A program made the translations under genes and the position numbers. Positions 12,063 through 22,930 of a stretch of DNA of 64,000 bases are shown piece by piece. Each line of letters starts with the position of its first letter. The first letter of the stretch is position 1. The notes under the pieces are model-generated. The model did not search any database, had not been told where the DNA came from, and saw only the letters and a list, made by a program, of their open reading frames with translations. Source of the stretch: Vitrella brassicaformis (lineage: Eukaryota > Sar > Vitrellaceae); assembly GCA_001179505.1 (NCBI GenBank), contig CDMY01000395.1:172994-236993 (forward strand), read 5' to 3'.

Positions 12063-14477
12063 ATGCTGAGTGTATCGCGGGCACAAACAGTTCACACGAG
12101 CTCCCTGTCTTTCGCCGAGCCCCGGCGGCCTCTCTCTCCACCGATGCCGAAAGCCTTCCACAGAGAACGGGCGGCTGAGAAAGCTCTGCAAGGGCGCACG
12201 GCGCTCTGGGAAGCAGGGAAGCGTGGCCCGGACTCTCATTCCCCCTCAGGTGCAGGTGCTATATATGTGCAAGGGAATCGATTGGGAAGGAAGGGCATGA
12301 AACGACACTGTTTGCATGCACAGGCGTGGCGCAGAAGGGCTGTCGTGATGGTCACGATGTTCGTCACGGTGAAGTGACTGTGAGTGAGGGCATTGTGGGC
12401 GGCGACGTTACTTCTGCACGCGTCATGACGATGCTCGAGGAGTGGGGCCAGCAGGTATGTGCGGCCTGGGAGCTGGCCCGGGGAAGTTGGCCTGCATCAT
12501 GTGTGTCAAGCTTTTCTTTCTGTCGAATGTACTATGCAGGTAGAGGCTCTGCAGAGCCGGCTGCAGAACATTCGGTCACAGGTCGATTTCAGAGGAGGAC
12601 CGCGAGACACCAAAGTGATGGTGAGCCCGACCAGGACACAGACACCATTTCAATCTCACGGTCTGGTTGGCTGTCTGTCTGTCTGCCTGCCTGCTTGTCT
12701 CTCTGTTTCTCTCTCTCTTCCTCTTTGCGTGTCAGCGGTATGCGGACTTGCTGCCAAATCGCCCTCTACCTCATTTACCTGCGCACCTGCCAAAGGACAC
12801 AACATTGGCCGCCAAATCACCTGTCAAGACCTCGATGGAATCAAAGGCGGCTTCAGCCACCACTACGAAGGCATTATCCATGGCTGAAGACGAGACACGG
12901 CACACTCGGCTGGCCGCCTACCCCAACCTCTACGACCTCCTCTGCTCCGAAAGCCCCTCAAAGAAGGAAACATCGAAATCCGAAGGACCTTCACCTGCTC
13001 GTGGTGTCTCCTCTCGGGACAATGAGACGGATGGAATTGCAAACACGGGCAAGGATGACGACAACAGTACGCACGAGACGCCGAGGTGGCTGCGGCACTA
13101 TCGCAAATGGCAGAAGAAGCAGAGACACTCACGGAAGACCGAACACGCCACGAAGAGAGCCGACAAGAAGACCCCAGCATCGGCTCACAGCGGTGAAGAT
13201 CTCCCCATCCCTCCAGCACACCGGCGAGACGTGGCGGTGCAGTGCGGCCGGATGAAGAAACAAAACGAAAAGGAGGGACCGGATGAAGCTGACACAGCAC
13301 CTGAGGCGCCGACAGACCAAACCAACACCATAACAGCCAGCAGCAACAACAACACCAACAAGATCAACAATGACCAATCAGCCGACGCGGCAATGGGGGC
13401 AAAAAAAACTCCCGTATGCGAAGAGCCAGCGAATGCGCCGCCCCCGGAAGCAGCTGACAATCCGGCCGTGACAGAGAGACATGAGAAGGCCGCGTGGACC
13501 ACGCCGCAGCGCGAGAGCGGCCCAAAGCCGACATCGTCTCCATCTCGGCAGACAGACGACCGGTCCCCGCCCTTCACAGGAAGGCGAGTCCTCTCGTCCA
13601 GCACGCGGCTCTCATTCACGCCCTCATGCTACAGCACTGCCGCGGCATCTGCCCGCTTCTCAGCCAGGCTCCCCTCCCCCTCCCACGGTCGGCCGTCAGG
13701 CCCTTCTCTGTCCCCTAAGAAGCCCTTTCCCACTTTCCCGCCACCCCCACCACCACCCCGCCACTCGTCGTCATTTGTGAGGCGAGCGCCGGTGCACTGG
13801 ACGGCTGAGCACATGTCGTATGCTGCATCGTGGGGCGGCCACCGCCACGGCCATGTGCACATGCACTGTGGCGGGGCCAGGATGACGAGGTGGTTTGTGA
13901 GGTCCAGGTCGGCTTTCAGCGGGCGGCAGGGAGGTGCTGCTGCTGCCAGTGCTGCCAGTGCTGCCACTGGTCTTCAGGGTGGGTATCGGCCAGGGACGGT
14001 TCACTCGTTTAGGGCATCGTCGCGGCGAGAGGCCCCCGATCGAAGGAGTGAAGAGCATGTGAGGGTGCAGGTGAGTGGGCACATGAGCAGGCAGGTACGA
14101 GTGAGACACATGTGTGTCGGGCGGGGTGCATGCAGGACGAAATGATCACGGAATGCCAAATCCGGCAGCGACTGGTGAAGTCGAGTTGACACATTCATTC
14201 ACCAACCAAATGAGATTGTGCGAGTCAGTGATAGCTTCACGTCTGTGTCCTGCAGGCTGAGTTGTTGTGTCTGCCGATTGAGGAGCGCAGGAGACATCTG
14301 CGCACGATGCTCTTCGAGTGGCACCCGGTCGGTATACAACAGATGCACGTGCTGTGATGGGAATGGGTGTGGAGGCGACTATGTGTGTGTGTGCAGGACA
14401 AGAATCCTGACCGTGAGTCGCTGGCTACGCGCATCTTCCAGCTCATACAGAGCAAAAAGAAGATACTCGTCAACTGA
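12063..14477 (+). CDS. Disordered protein with C-terminal J-domain-like segment
   Basis: Starts at ATG 12063 (MLSVSRAQTVHTSS) and ends at TGA 14475-14477. Exons join as about 12063-12249, 12322-12453, 12541-12620, 12736-14070, 14135-14177, 14256-14330 and 14398-14477, all in phase. The middle is low complexity: Lys/Glu/Ser/Thr-rich with Asn runs, a Pro run near 13745 and a His-rich patch near 13840. The last three exons form a compact helical domain: DEMITECQIRQRL, then LPIEERRRHLRTMLFEWHP, then DKNPDRESLATRIFQLIQ. The WHPDKNPD contains the HPD motif of J-domains (HSP40), with an intron between P and D, and the flanking helices fit helix II and helix III. It probably stimulates an HSP70. A J-domain at the extreme C-terminus is less usual than at the N-terminus. 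Confidence 0.8.
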
Positions 14478-15082
14478 CTGACCCCCTCGTGTGGACGTGC
14501 AGCGTCTGTGTGTGTATGTTTGTTGAGAGGCGCTGTTGGGGTTGAAGCTGACGCGAGCAACAGTGCCGTTGAAACTGACTTGACGGCAGCATGTACATGT
14601 TGGTCTGCTCATCTGTCCGTGAAGGCATCCGTCTGTGTGCCTGGCTGACGTACCTACCTGTCTGTGTGCCATATCAATAAAGCACTAAACTGCAAAAAGG
14701 CTGCTACACGAAATCGCCATCCTCTCTGAAGCAAGTGCGCCCTCCACCACAAAAAGGCATATCCCCGCCCCAAAGAGCCGACCCAACTCTGACTCACTCT
14801 GCAAAGAAATCGCTCCGCTACTTTGAGCCCGCCAGTCGTCTCTTACTAAAAACGAAAAAATCGGCGCACATACGCCCAGAGCAAAAAGACGGCGTCACCT
14901 TTCACCCTTTCACAGGCCAGTGTGGCAACACACACACATGAGAGGGCGTGGCGTCGGTTGGACCAACTGTCCACCCAATTAGTAACGGCGGACCCGTCGT
15001 CTGCTCCCACACATCACTCACAGGCATGGGGAGCAAAAAAGGAGATGCTGCATAAAAACTGACCTCGACCAGCTCAGTCAAT
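14478..15082. other. Convergent 3' flanks, no gene recognised
   Basis: This region lies between the ends of the J-domain gene (+) and the CBM20 gene (-). An AATAAA signal at 14675-14680 could be the polyadenylation signal of the plus-strand gene. An in-frame extension of the CBM20 gene down to 14902 is open but looks non-coding. Confidence 0.5.
14675..14680 (+). terminator. Candidate polyadenylation signal AATAAA
   Basis: AATAAA lies about 200 bp after the stop codon of the J-domain gene, on the same strand. Whether this lineage uses that signal is not known from the sequence. Confidence 0.35.
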
Positions 15083-15914
15083 TCAGCACGTGTGCCCTCG
15101 ATGGTACATCTGACACACACTACACCAGCCAACCAGCCCACAGTTCCCTCCCATCCATCCATCTGGCTTGCTGACCGACCTTGAGGTGTGTGGGTGGAGC
15201 CGCCGTGATGTACCCAAGCGTGTCGTCAGTGATCAGCACGCCCCCTCCCTCAGGCACAGTCAGCTGCCGCGTCACCCGGCCGCGGTGGTCCAACACAATG
15301 CGCCCATGCCGGTCTATCACCACGTACCTGCACACACCGCGGTAGACCTGTGTGTGCTGCATCTATACCATGGAGATGTACTTGTACTGGAATGTCCCCG
15401 GGGGCATTTCCACGGACGCCGCCCACTCGCCGCAGGGCTTCTTCTCCAGAGCCAGCACACGGTTCCAGTAGCCAAGCGCATGACAGTCACCCATCACCCC
15501 GACTGGCCAACCAACCAAACACACACACACACACACAGTGGACGGAGTCATGAGTGTGTGTGTGTGTTGCCCTACTTGTTTGGTTGGGCATCCTGTGCTC
15601 AAGCCACAGCACCCGGAATATGACGGTCACGCCAGGCGGTTGGCCGGCCACTTGGCGAGAATGGGAATGTCGCTGACCCATCCTCGGCTCGTACGATAAA
15701 GTGACAGACGCGACAGCTGCACAAAGCCGAACACACATCATGACATGATGATAGATATCCGCCCCAGTGCGTTCGTGTGTGTCGGTCGCTCGACCTGTCT
15801 GTGTCCAAATGGCGTGTGAAGCACAGCCAACAGCTCCAGGAGCAGCTCCGCACGGGATGCGGCACAGTGGATGACGAACTCGATGGAGATCTGACGCTTG
15901 GCGGCGATCGTCAT
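15083..15914 (-). CDS. Small CBM20 starch-binding domain protein
   Basis: Starts at ATG 15912-15914 (MTIAAKRQISIEFV). The exons assemble into one carbohydrate-binding module of family 20: ISIEFVIHCA, then LYLGVMGDCHALGYW, RVLALEKKPCGEWAASVEMP, GTFQYKYI and RYVVIDRHGRIVLDHRGR. The Gly-Asp, LGYW, W-A-A-S-V-E-M-P and YKYI positions match the CBM20 core that binds starch or glycogen. Donors at about 15798 (GHRQ) and 15697 (phase 1) give an uninterrupted domain. The end is a model: splicing after HLK at 15179 leads to a stop at 15083 or 15078. One oddity is an in-frame TAG at 15363-15365 between YKYISM and VYRGVCRYV, which would need a 21-nt intron, or other splicing, to be removed. A role in storage-glucan metabolism is likely; there is no catalytic domain. 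Confidence 0.75.
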
Positions 15915-16100
15915 GAGTGCGCGAAGCAGAAAGACAGCAAAGGGCAAAGGTGAGATCAGATGGCCTTCTCTCCTTTCCGTGCGTTAACGTCACGGAAAGC
16001 GACCAGAGCGTCTGATCTCGAGTGCGAGCTGGAAGGATCTGCAAGTTGAGCTCCAAAATAAAAATCTCGCTGTCCTATAATTCTCCCCACTGCCACAAAG
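15915..16100. promoter_or_regulatory. Shared head-to-head promoter region (186 bp)
   Basis: It separates the start codons of the CBM20 gene (-) and the arylsulfotransferase gene (+). An AT-rich segment at about 16053-16083 (AAAATAAAAATC, CCTATAATT) lies 20-50 bp before the plus-strand ATG and is a candidate core element. Confidence 0.5.
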
Positions 16101-19100
16101 ATGAACCTGGAAAGGACGTGTGTTCTGTGGTCGGTTCTGTGCTTCTTGTGGGTCTCAGCGAGCATAAAAGCTCTGGCTGAGAACACGCCACCCAAGAGCT
16201 TCTGGGCTCTTTTCTTGCTGGCATCGTCGAAGAGGTCCCTTCTGGGACTACCTGTCGCAGGCTTCTTCTTCGCCCTCCTCGACATCCCTTCCCTCGCCGC
16301 TCTGGACGCGCCCTCCCCCACCCACTCTCTCAGCTGGTCATCGTATGACGAGCCGCCGGCTTTTGGCCCGTTCCGCTATGTCTATCCCCGACCAGGCCAC
16401 ACGGATCTCCCCGGCTACATCACCATCGGCGTGCGTGGAGGTGGCGGGGAGGTCGACCCTTCATCAGTCGGCGGCAAGTTCGTGGTGACGGGAGCGAGGT
16501 CGGGCAACAGGGGCGGGGTGGTGAGGGTGGCCAAGGACGACAGGACGGTGCTCTTCCTGCCGCACCAGGCCTTCCATGACAGCGAGATGGTCACTGTGGA
16601 TGTCTTGCCGGGTATTTGGGTGAGGAACGAGACCACCGGAGGGCTCGATGAGCTGGGAGGCTACAGCTGGTCATTCAGGACGGGAATGCGGCCGGGCGAC
16701 ACGCTGCTGCGGAGCGACGAGGTCCTCTTCACACAGAGCAACGACGCCTCCCTGTCTGAAAGCATATCCATTCTGAATCAAGACGAGCCCACCGCCACAT
16801 TCTTCGACGTGCCAAGGCTTCCTGAAGCCACTGCACAAGGCGCACCGGTTGCCCACTCGACAGCCTTTGAGGCCGGCTGGGGCAGCATCGTCCCTGACAG
16901 GCCAACAGCCACCGCCGGTAGCACACTCCAGAAACTGCAGGCCGACACCCTGCAGATCTATGACGACGACACGACCGACGGCCCACCGCTGATGGATGGC
17001 GATGACATTCTGGACGAATACGTGGAGACCTGGATGGCAAATGACGACAGCATAGAGGGCGCCACCGGCCTGAGGGCAAGCGTGGCAGCCCAGTGGTGGG
17101 GTGAGGTGGAGGGGGGCCTACCGCAGGAGCTGGGAGACGCGAGGACGTGGGTGAGGACCGACATGTACAAGACGCTGCCTGAGGACTTCCCGCCCATCGC
17201 CAGGACGGTGGTGGGGAACTTGAGCAATGCCGCCGGGGGGTACATATTTGTGGCCACCATCGGGCATCCTGACAGACAGTTCAACAACTTCCTGCTCATA
17301 CTGGGTGAGGGAGAGATGAGAGGGCGGGATTGCGTGTGTGCAGCATGGGCTGCGGCGTGTTGTCTTGTCTTGTATGTCAGAGACGAGCGGCGAGCCGGTG
17401 TGGTGGCAGCGTCTGGATGAGAGGAACGAGAACTGGAGGGGCTGGTCTGTCAGGGACTTCAAGAAACACCCGACAGGGGTGCTGTCATGGCACGACAGCC
17501 ACAAACAAGTGGGTGGGCAATCATGCACAGCACCCAGACACACGTGCATCCACCCACACACACATGCGTATGCCCAGGGGTGGCATATTGTCAACGACTC
17601 GTACGAGGAGGTGGGCTTCATCGAACCCAAGCACACCTACCGCTCCAACGGCCACTGCTTCGTCATCGGCGACAACGGCCACGCCCTCCTACTTGCAAAC
17701 CGATTCCGCTCGGGGCTCGACCTCTCAGCCGTCCTCGATGGCGGCTCGCACAAGGCACAAGTGCTGGACTTCGCCATCCAGGGTGAGCAAAACCGGCGGC
17801 ATGGATGGCCTCTGTGGGAACACTGGATGACCTCCGTGTGTGTGTCAGAGTTGGATGAGGACGGTGCCGTGTTGTTTGAGTGGACGAGCTGGAACGACCT
17901 GCCCATCGGCCGGCAGTATCTGGAGTCGCGGCAAGACCCCAAGGAACTCTTCAGCAACAACGTCGACCACCTGCACCCTAACAGCGGTCAGCACAGAGGG
18001 ACACGCAGGCACGGAAAGCCCCCTTGACATACACCGTGCGTGAATGTGTTGCCTTCAGTGGATTGGACCCCCGACAACCACATCCTTGTGTCACTTCGCC
18101 ACTTGGACCAGGTCATCAAGATCGACAGAGACACCGGTGGGTCCGCAGGTAGAAAGGCAGAACGCCATTTGGACACACTCGTGCGCGCGTTCAGGCGAGA
18201 TATTGTGGCGTCTCGGCGGGGCGTCGAGCGACTTTTCGTTTGTCAACGACACAGATCGGGGATTCACCTACCAACACGACGCCAAGATGACACAAATCGA
18301 CCCACGTAAGCACCACGGCACGACCGTATTTGTGTCTGTGAGCGTCATGATGTGGTTCATGTCAGCCATCGTGACGCTCTATGACAACGGCAACCGCAAG
18401 TCGCCGGAGCGGAGCCGCGCGGTGGCCTACCAGCTCGACGAACACAGCAGGACTGCCACACTCATTTGGGAGCACAGACACCAGCCCGAGGACGTCTACG
18501 GCCTCGCAATGGGCAGCCACCAGACGCTGTCGAACGGCAACACGGTGGTGGGCTGGGCGGGCGTGGAGCCTCAGCGCAACCCCTTCTACACCGAGCTGGA
18601 CGGTGCCAGCGGCACCACAGTCGTCGAGCTCCAGTTCCTCCAGCCCTGGACCTCTTATCGGGCCTTCAAGGGCGAGTGGGCGGGGCGGCCGAGGACGGCC
18701 CCCACCCTGCTGCTGGATGTGTCTGGTGGCGACAACGTGAAGCTGAGGTACTCGTGGAACGGGGCGACACAGGTGAGGCGGTGGAAGGTCTATGCTGGCA
18801 CTGACCCAGAGGCTCCCGACCAGGTGAGAAAAACACGCATTGCCGGCCAATTGGTGATGCGTCTCTCTCTCTCTCTCTCTCTGTGGGGCTCGTGTGTGTG
18901 TAGTTGATATGGGAGGTGGCCAAGTGGCGGTATGAACAGTGGATCGACTTCAACAAGGCCCGAGATATATTCGAGCAGTGGACGCCCATCGACCAGTGTA
19001 TACACTACCAAGTCGTCCCCGTAGACAATGAGGGTCAGCCACCCACCCAGCCAGCAGACAGCCCCAACCGAGACACACACACACACAAAATGTGTGTGTG

Positions 19101-19622
19101 TGTTCAGGCAATCCGATGACCCCCTCTGCGATCGTGTCATCGCCCTGGTGTGAGTCGCAGGGCGCCCTGTGTGCACTCGACGACCAAACCAGGCGGGACT
19201 GTGCCGCAGACCACCCATTCATCAAAGCACAGGAATGCCACAACCGCGGCTGCTGCTACCGCCCCTCCGACACAATGACGTCCCCCGACTCCCCACCATG
19301 GTGCTTCCACCCAAGGGCCGCAACCGACCAGCCCCAAGCAGAGGGATACTCACTCACATGCACCACAGACAAGTCCATCGCCGCCCCCTGTGGCGTGCCG
19401 GGGGACTGGGAGGCGGTGTGCAGGTCGCGGGGCTGCTGCTGGAGTGAGCAGGGCGGGGCGCCTGTGTGCTACCACGCGCAGTGGACGTGTGACGGTGATG
19501 TGGCGGAGAACCGGCGTGAGTGCGGTTATGCTGGTCTGGGTGAGGATGGGTGTCACAGTAGGGGGTGCTGCTATGGGGAGACGGACAGGCAGGGCGTGCC
19601 GTGGTGCTACCAGCCCAGATGA
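16101..19622 (+). CDS. Secreted arylsulfotransferase-like protein with three P-type trefoil domains
   Basis: Starts at ATG 16101 with a signal peptide (MNLERTCVLWSVLCFLWVSA, cut near ALA/ENT) and ends at TGA 19620-19622. After an N-terminal beta-rich domain (16350-16700) and an acidic linker, the exons from 17200 to 19035 encode a beta-propeller like the arylsulfotransferase (ASST) family: GEPVWWQRLDERN, GWHIVNDSYEEV, NNVDHLHPNS, WTPDNHILVSLRHLDQVIKI, EILWRLGG, YQHDAKMTQ and ITLYDNGN-like (VTLYDNGN). The family moves sulfate between phenolic compounds in bacteria; eukaryotic members are little studied. The last exon (19109-19622) encodes three trefoil domains with the hallmark Cys doublet: ECHNRGCCYRPSD, VCRSRGCCWSEQ and GCHSRGCCYGETD. 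Trefoils bind glycans or stabilise mucus, which fits a secreted enzyme acting on extracellular polysaccharide. Introns at 17304, 17509, 17783, 17984, 18136, 18304, 18821 and 19032 follow GT-AG. Confidence 0.85.
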
Positions 19623-19869
19623 GTGGATGGATGGATGGATGGAGGGTCGTTTGTGTGGCGTGTTTGTTTGTTTGTTGTGCATATGGAGGCAGGTCGTGTG
19701 TATGTCTGTGCTGTCGATGTATCTATAGGTGGTATATAAACATGAGCAGCAGCAGGTTGCCGCACTGTTGTGTGTGTTAGGTATTTGTCTGCTTGTAGGA
19801 ACGAAGGCCGATAGTGTCCAATGGCAACCCACACACACTCTCTGTGTGTGTGTGTGTGTGATACATATG

Positions 19870-20360
19870 TTGGGGTATATAAACCGTGTCGCGTGATATC
19901 ACTGTCGTGTGTGTGTGTGTGTGTGTGTTCGTTTCATGTAAGCTCACTCACAGTGACAAGACAATTTAGGTTTGGTGGCTGGCTGGCTGGAGTGTGTGGG
20001 TGCATCGATGGACGGATGGATCAAGGGTGCAACCAACGTTCAATGACGTGTTTGACTGACTGATTCATGCGTGTGCTGATGCACAGCGCATTCATTGATC
20101 AAACTGAATTCGACGCAGCCAGCCATACCACCGCACTCCATCGCGTCAGCAGCACACACACAACAGAGCCGCCCGTCCACCCATCCATTCATCAGCGATA
20201 TATATCTATGGTATGTATCTACACCGTACCGTCACTGTCCGTCCCCCTCGCCCACCTCACTCACTCAGTCACTCACATGCCCTCCTGAGGATTGGCCGCC
20301 TTCTTGTTCTTCGGCTTGCCCCAGTCGAATGCCTTTTCGATCTCCATCCACTCATCCGAA
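19870..20360. repeat. Segmental duplication, copy 1
   Basis: This block is repeated at 21715-22325. Shared landmarks in order are TATATAAACCGTG, TTTAGGTTTGGTGGCTGGCT, CCACCGCACTCCATCGCGTC, CAGCGATATATATCTATGG and the last exon of the acidic-protein gene with its stop. The last 150 bp are almost identical between the copies; the first part is more diverged and differs by short repeats. Confidence 0.85.
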
Positions 20361-20665
20361 GAGATGTACGGCTCAGCAGCTGCCACACACATGCACATGC
20401 CGCTCCAAAAGTGTCTGTCTGTCATCTCCCGCATCCATCCCGCTCACTCACCCACTTCAGTACCGAAGTAGTGTCGGCCGCTCTTCTGCGCGTCCTGAGG
20501 GTTGGGCTCGTCGCCCAGGTCATCATCTACATCCACCGACGCCACCGACGCCAGGTCGTCATCAATGCCCTGCGGCCCGTCGTAGCCGAACTCGTCATAC
20601 CCGTCATAGGGGTACTCCTTCTCGCCATCGATATCGCCAGGGCCGTCACCGCTGAACGAATCCAT
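20273..20665 (-). CDS. Small acidic protein (~110 residues)
   Basis: Unknown function. Two exons: start ATG 20663-20665 (MDSFSGDGPGDIDGEKEYP), donor near 20450, second exon about 20379-20276, stop TGA at 20273-20275. The first exon is rich in Asp, Glu, Gly and Tyr (YPYDGYDEFGYDGPQGIDDD, SVDVDDDLGDEP). The second has SSDEWMEIEKAFDWGKPKNK and ends NPQEGM. The Trp-containing basic end after an acidic body suggests a short protein-interaction segment. The last exon has a second copy at 22236-22322. It faces the secreted DUF1036-like gene with 347 bp between starts. Confidence 0.7.
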
Positions 20666-21012
20666 GAGGAGAACCCCGGCCACTTAGGACATTGCGTGAA
20701 ACCGCTCTCCCAAACCCAAACCCCAAAAGCCGTATATGGCGCAGAGATTTCCCGTCAGATCCCGGCATAGTTTGCTCAAAACTCTCACGCCAAGAAAGAG
20801 CAGATCGAACGAATCAGATGACATCCTCGCACCGCCCGTGCGATAGATCTCTCTGCTGTCCTTCCACCGTTCTCTTCTCTCTGTCGTGGTGTCCCATGGG
20901 TGGTGTCTCTGTCTTGGCCTCAGATCCCTTCCCGGCTCATCGGCATCTGTTCTGCCATCAGTCCCTCACGTTCTCTTCGGCAGCGGAACGACTCCTCTCA
21001 AGCTTCTCCCCA
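20666..21012. promoter_or_regulatory. Shared head-to-head promoter region (347 bp)
   Basis: Lies between the diverging start codons of the acidic-protein gene and the DUF1036-like gene. It has no coding pattern. Pyrimidine-rich runs are seen near 20850-20890 (TCTCTGCTGTCC, TTCTCTTCTCTCTGTC). Confidence 0.45.
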
Positions 21013-21589
21013 ATGACGAAGCCCATCCTGCGCCTTGCTGTCGCCGTCCTGCTGGCCGCTGCTGTGTGCAATGCGGTGTGACTGAATACACAAAGGACGC
21101 CAACAAGTGGTCATCCTTGGATTCTTATTGTGTTGCTCTGTCTGTCTGTCGTCTGTCTGTGAGCAGGGGAGGAACATCTACGTTTCCAATTCGTGCTATG
21201 AGGGGATTGATGTCGCCCTCCACTACCGAGATTCGAGCCGCGGGTGGGTCACCGAATGCTGGTGGTCAGTCGAGCCGCACACAGGGGATTTCCTCGCAAC
21301 CAGCGGCAGCCGCATCCAGACCGATAGCACGTCGATGTACCACTTCGCGGAGACCTTCAGTGACGGGAAGCTATGGTCGGGCAGCAGCCTGAGCACAATG
21401 TGTAAGGGCCGCTCTCTCAGCATGACACCAACGAACAGCCGCATCGGACCGGACGGCAACGTGTACGTGAACTTCTCGTGCCCGAACCGTCGCCTCCGGG
21501 CGGGTGTTGCTGACGAGATCCTCCCCGAGGACATAGAGCTCAAGCACAAGAATGCCAATATCACGACTTCCGCTCGGGCTCACGCGTGA
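21013..21589 (+). CDS. Secreted DUF1036-like protein
   Basis: Starts at ATG 21013 with a signal peptide (MTKPILRLAVAVLLAAAVCN), then an intron from about 21079 to 21168, and a second exon to TGA 21587-21589. The mature part opens IYVSNSCYEGIDVALHYRD, then GWVTECWWSVEPHTGDFLA, a Tyr/Phe pair (MYHFAETF) and KLWSG. This order (Asn near the first strand, G-W-V-T-x-x-W-W, then small basic or acidic loops) resembles DUF1036, a small domain of unknown role. Four or more cysteines suggest disulfides. The match is from memory of the family pattern and is moderate. Confidence 0.65.
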
Positions 21590-21714
21590 GGTGTGTGCGC
21601 GTGAGGCGGGGGCGGGCGCGGCGCTCGGACACGTTCATGCCTTCATGCATCCGCCTCTTTTTCGGCCGTTTGCCTTTTTGTGTGCTTAGTATGCGTCTAT
21701 AATACATAGTGTTT

Positions 21715-22325
21715 GCCTATATAAACCGTGCCACGTGCAGCATTTTTGTGGTCGCCTGTGTATCGTGCGCGTGCCGTTTTCTCTCCTGGACGCTTGCAGT
21801 AGACAAGCTGATTTAGGTTTGGTGGCTGGCTGGAGTGTGTGGGTCCATGCGTCGATGGACGGATGGATTACGGCCACGCTGATACCAGTGCGTGAGTGAC
21901 GTGTCTGACTACTGCCTGCATGTACTGATGCATAGCACATTCAGTCATCCAATGAAATTTCGATGCAGCCAGCCACACCACCGCACTCCATCGCGTCAGG
22001 CACACCCACATACATACATACATACATACATGTCAGCACAACACACACCACAACCAGCCGTCCGTCCGTCCATCCATTCATTCATCCACTCACTCACACA
22101 TCCATAAGGAATGCTGTCGTCTTCCTGATCCCACCCATCAGCCCACCCCATCAGCGATATATATCTATGGTATGTATCTACACCGTACCGTCACTGTCCG
22201 TCCCCCGCGCCCACCTCACTCACTCACTCAGCCACTCACTGGCCCTCCTGAGGATTGGCCGCCTTCTTATTCTTCGGCTTGCCCCAGTCGAATGCCTTTT
22301 CGATCTCCATCCACTCGTCCGAATG
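21715..22325. repeat. Segmental duplication, copy 2
   Basis: Second copy of the block at 19870-20360. It contains extra CATA repeats (22012-22030) and an insert near 22105-22150. It ends abruptly at about 22322, where the acidic-protein exon changes from SSDEWMEIEK context to unrelated sequence, which marks the breakpoint. Confidence 0.85.
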
Positions 22326-22821
22326 AGTGCGGGTGTGTGTTGTGAGTGCGATGGTTGAGTCGATGTCGTCCGCCAGCCGTTGGCGAGTTGACGACTGACC
22401 TTGGCCACCACCTGATGAATCACACGAGAGACCATGACACAGAGGCCGTTGTGCTGTCATTGTGTGTGGCAGTCTCGCCGCACCAGTGGTGTGATCGCAG
22501 CGGTGTCCATCTGAGTGAGTCGGCCGATGCCATTGTTGACCTGCACACCACAGCACACACAAAGAACACGAAGCAACCGATGAGCGACGGATGCACTGAA
22601 TGAGAGTGATGTGTGCCGATTACCTACCCTCGTCTGATTGGTCTGATAGGCCTGAATCTGCTTGAGCATCTGATCCCTCGTCGCCATTTCACTCATCTGC
22701 TCCAAAGCGAATCACACAATCACACCCAGACAGCACACCCGATGACTCATGATATGATGCCATGATGATTCACGTGAGGGCTCGTTCTCTCACCTGAGTG
22801 GCGTTGCCATCCATCGTCGTG
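22236..22821 (-). pseudogene. Decayed chimeric copy of the 60-kb F-box-like gene, with an acidic-protein 3' exon
   Basis: The locus begins with the 7-residue exon MDGNATQ (ATG 22819-22821). Exons QMSEMATRDQMLKQIQAYQTNQTR (near 22700-22628), VNNGIGRLTQMDTAAITPL (near 22541-22480) and VVAKVSRQL (near 22410) follow. They match, in order and intron position, MDVNQTR, the exon ending QMNQTQ, ITRLSQMDSTQLPTQ and VVAKVNRQLAAV of the gene at 58550-60413. Between RQL and the next recognisable part (RLADDIDSTIALTTH) 10 nt are missing compared with the 60-kb gene, which shifts the frame. That frame then runs straight into SDEWMEIEKAFDWGKPKNK and stops after NPQEGQ, which is the duplicated last exon of the acidic-protein gene. 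It could still be expressed if spliced otherwise. Confidence 0.6.
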
Positions 22822-22930
22822 CAAAAGCTATGGATGAGACCGATTCCTCGAGGCCCCACGAAGCTCTGCACGCATCTGCCGTCACCGTCAACGCCTTCTC
22901 TTGTCTGGTTTCTTCTTCCTCCCATGACCC

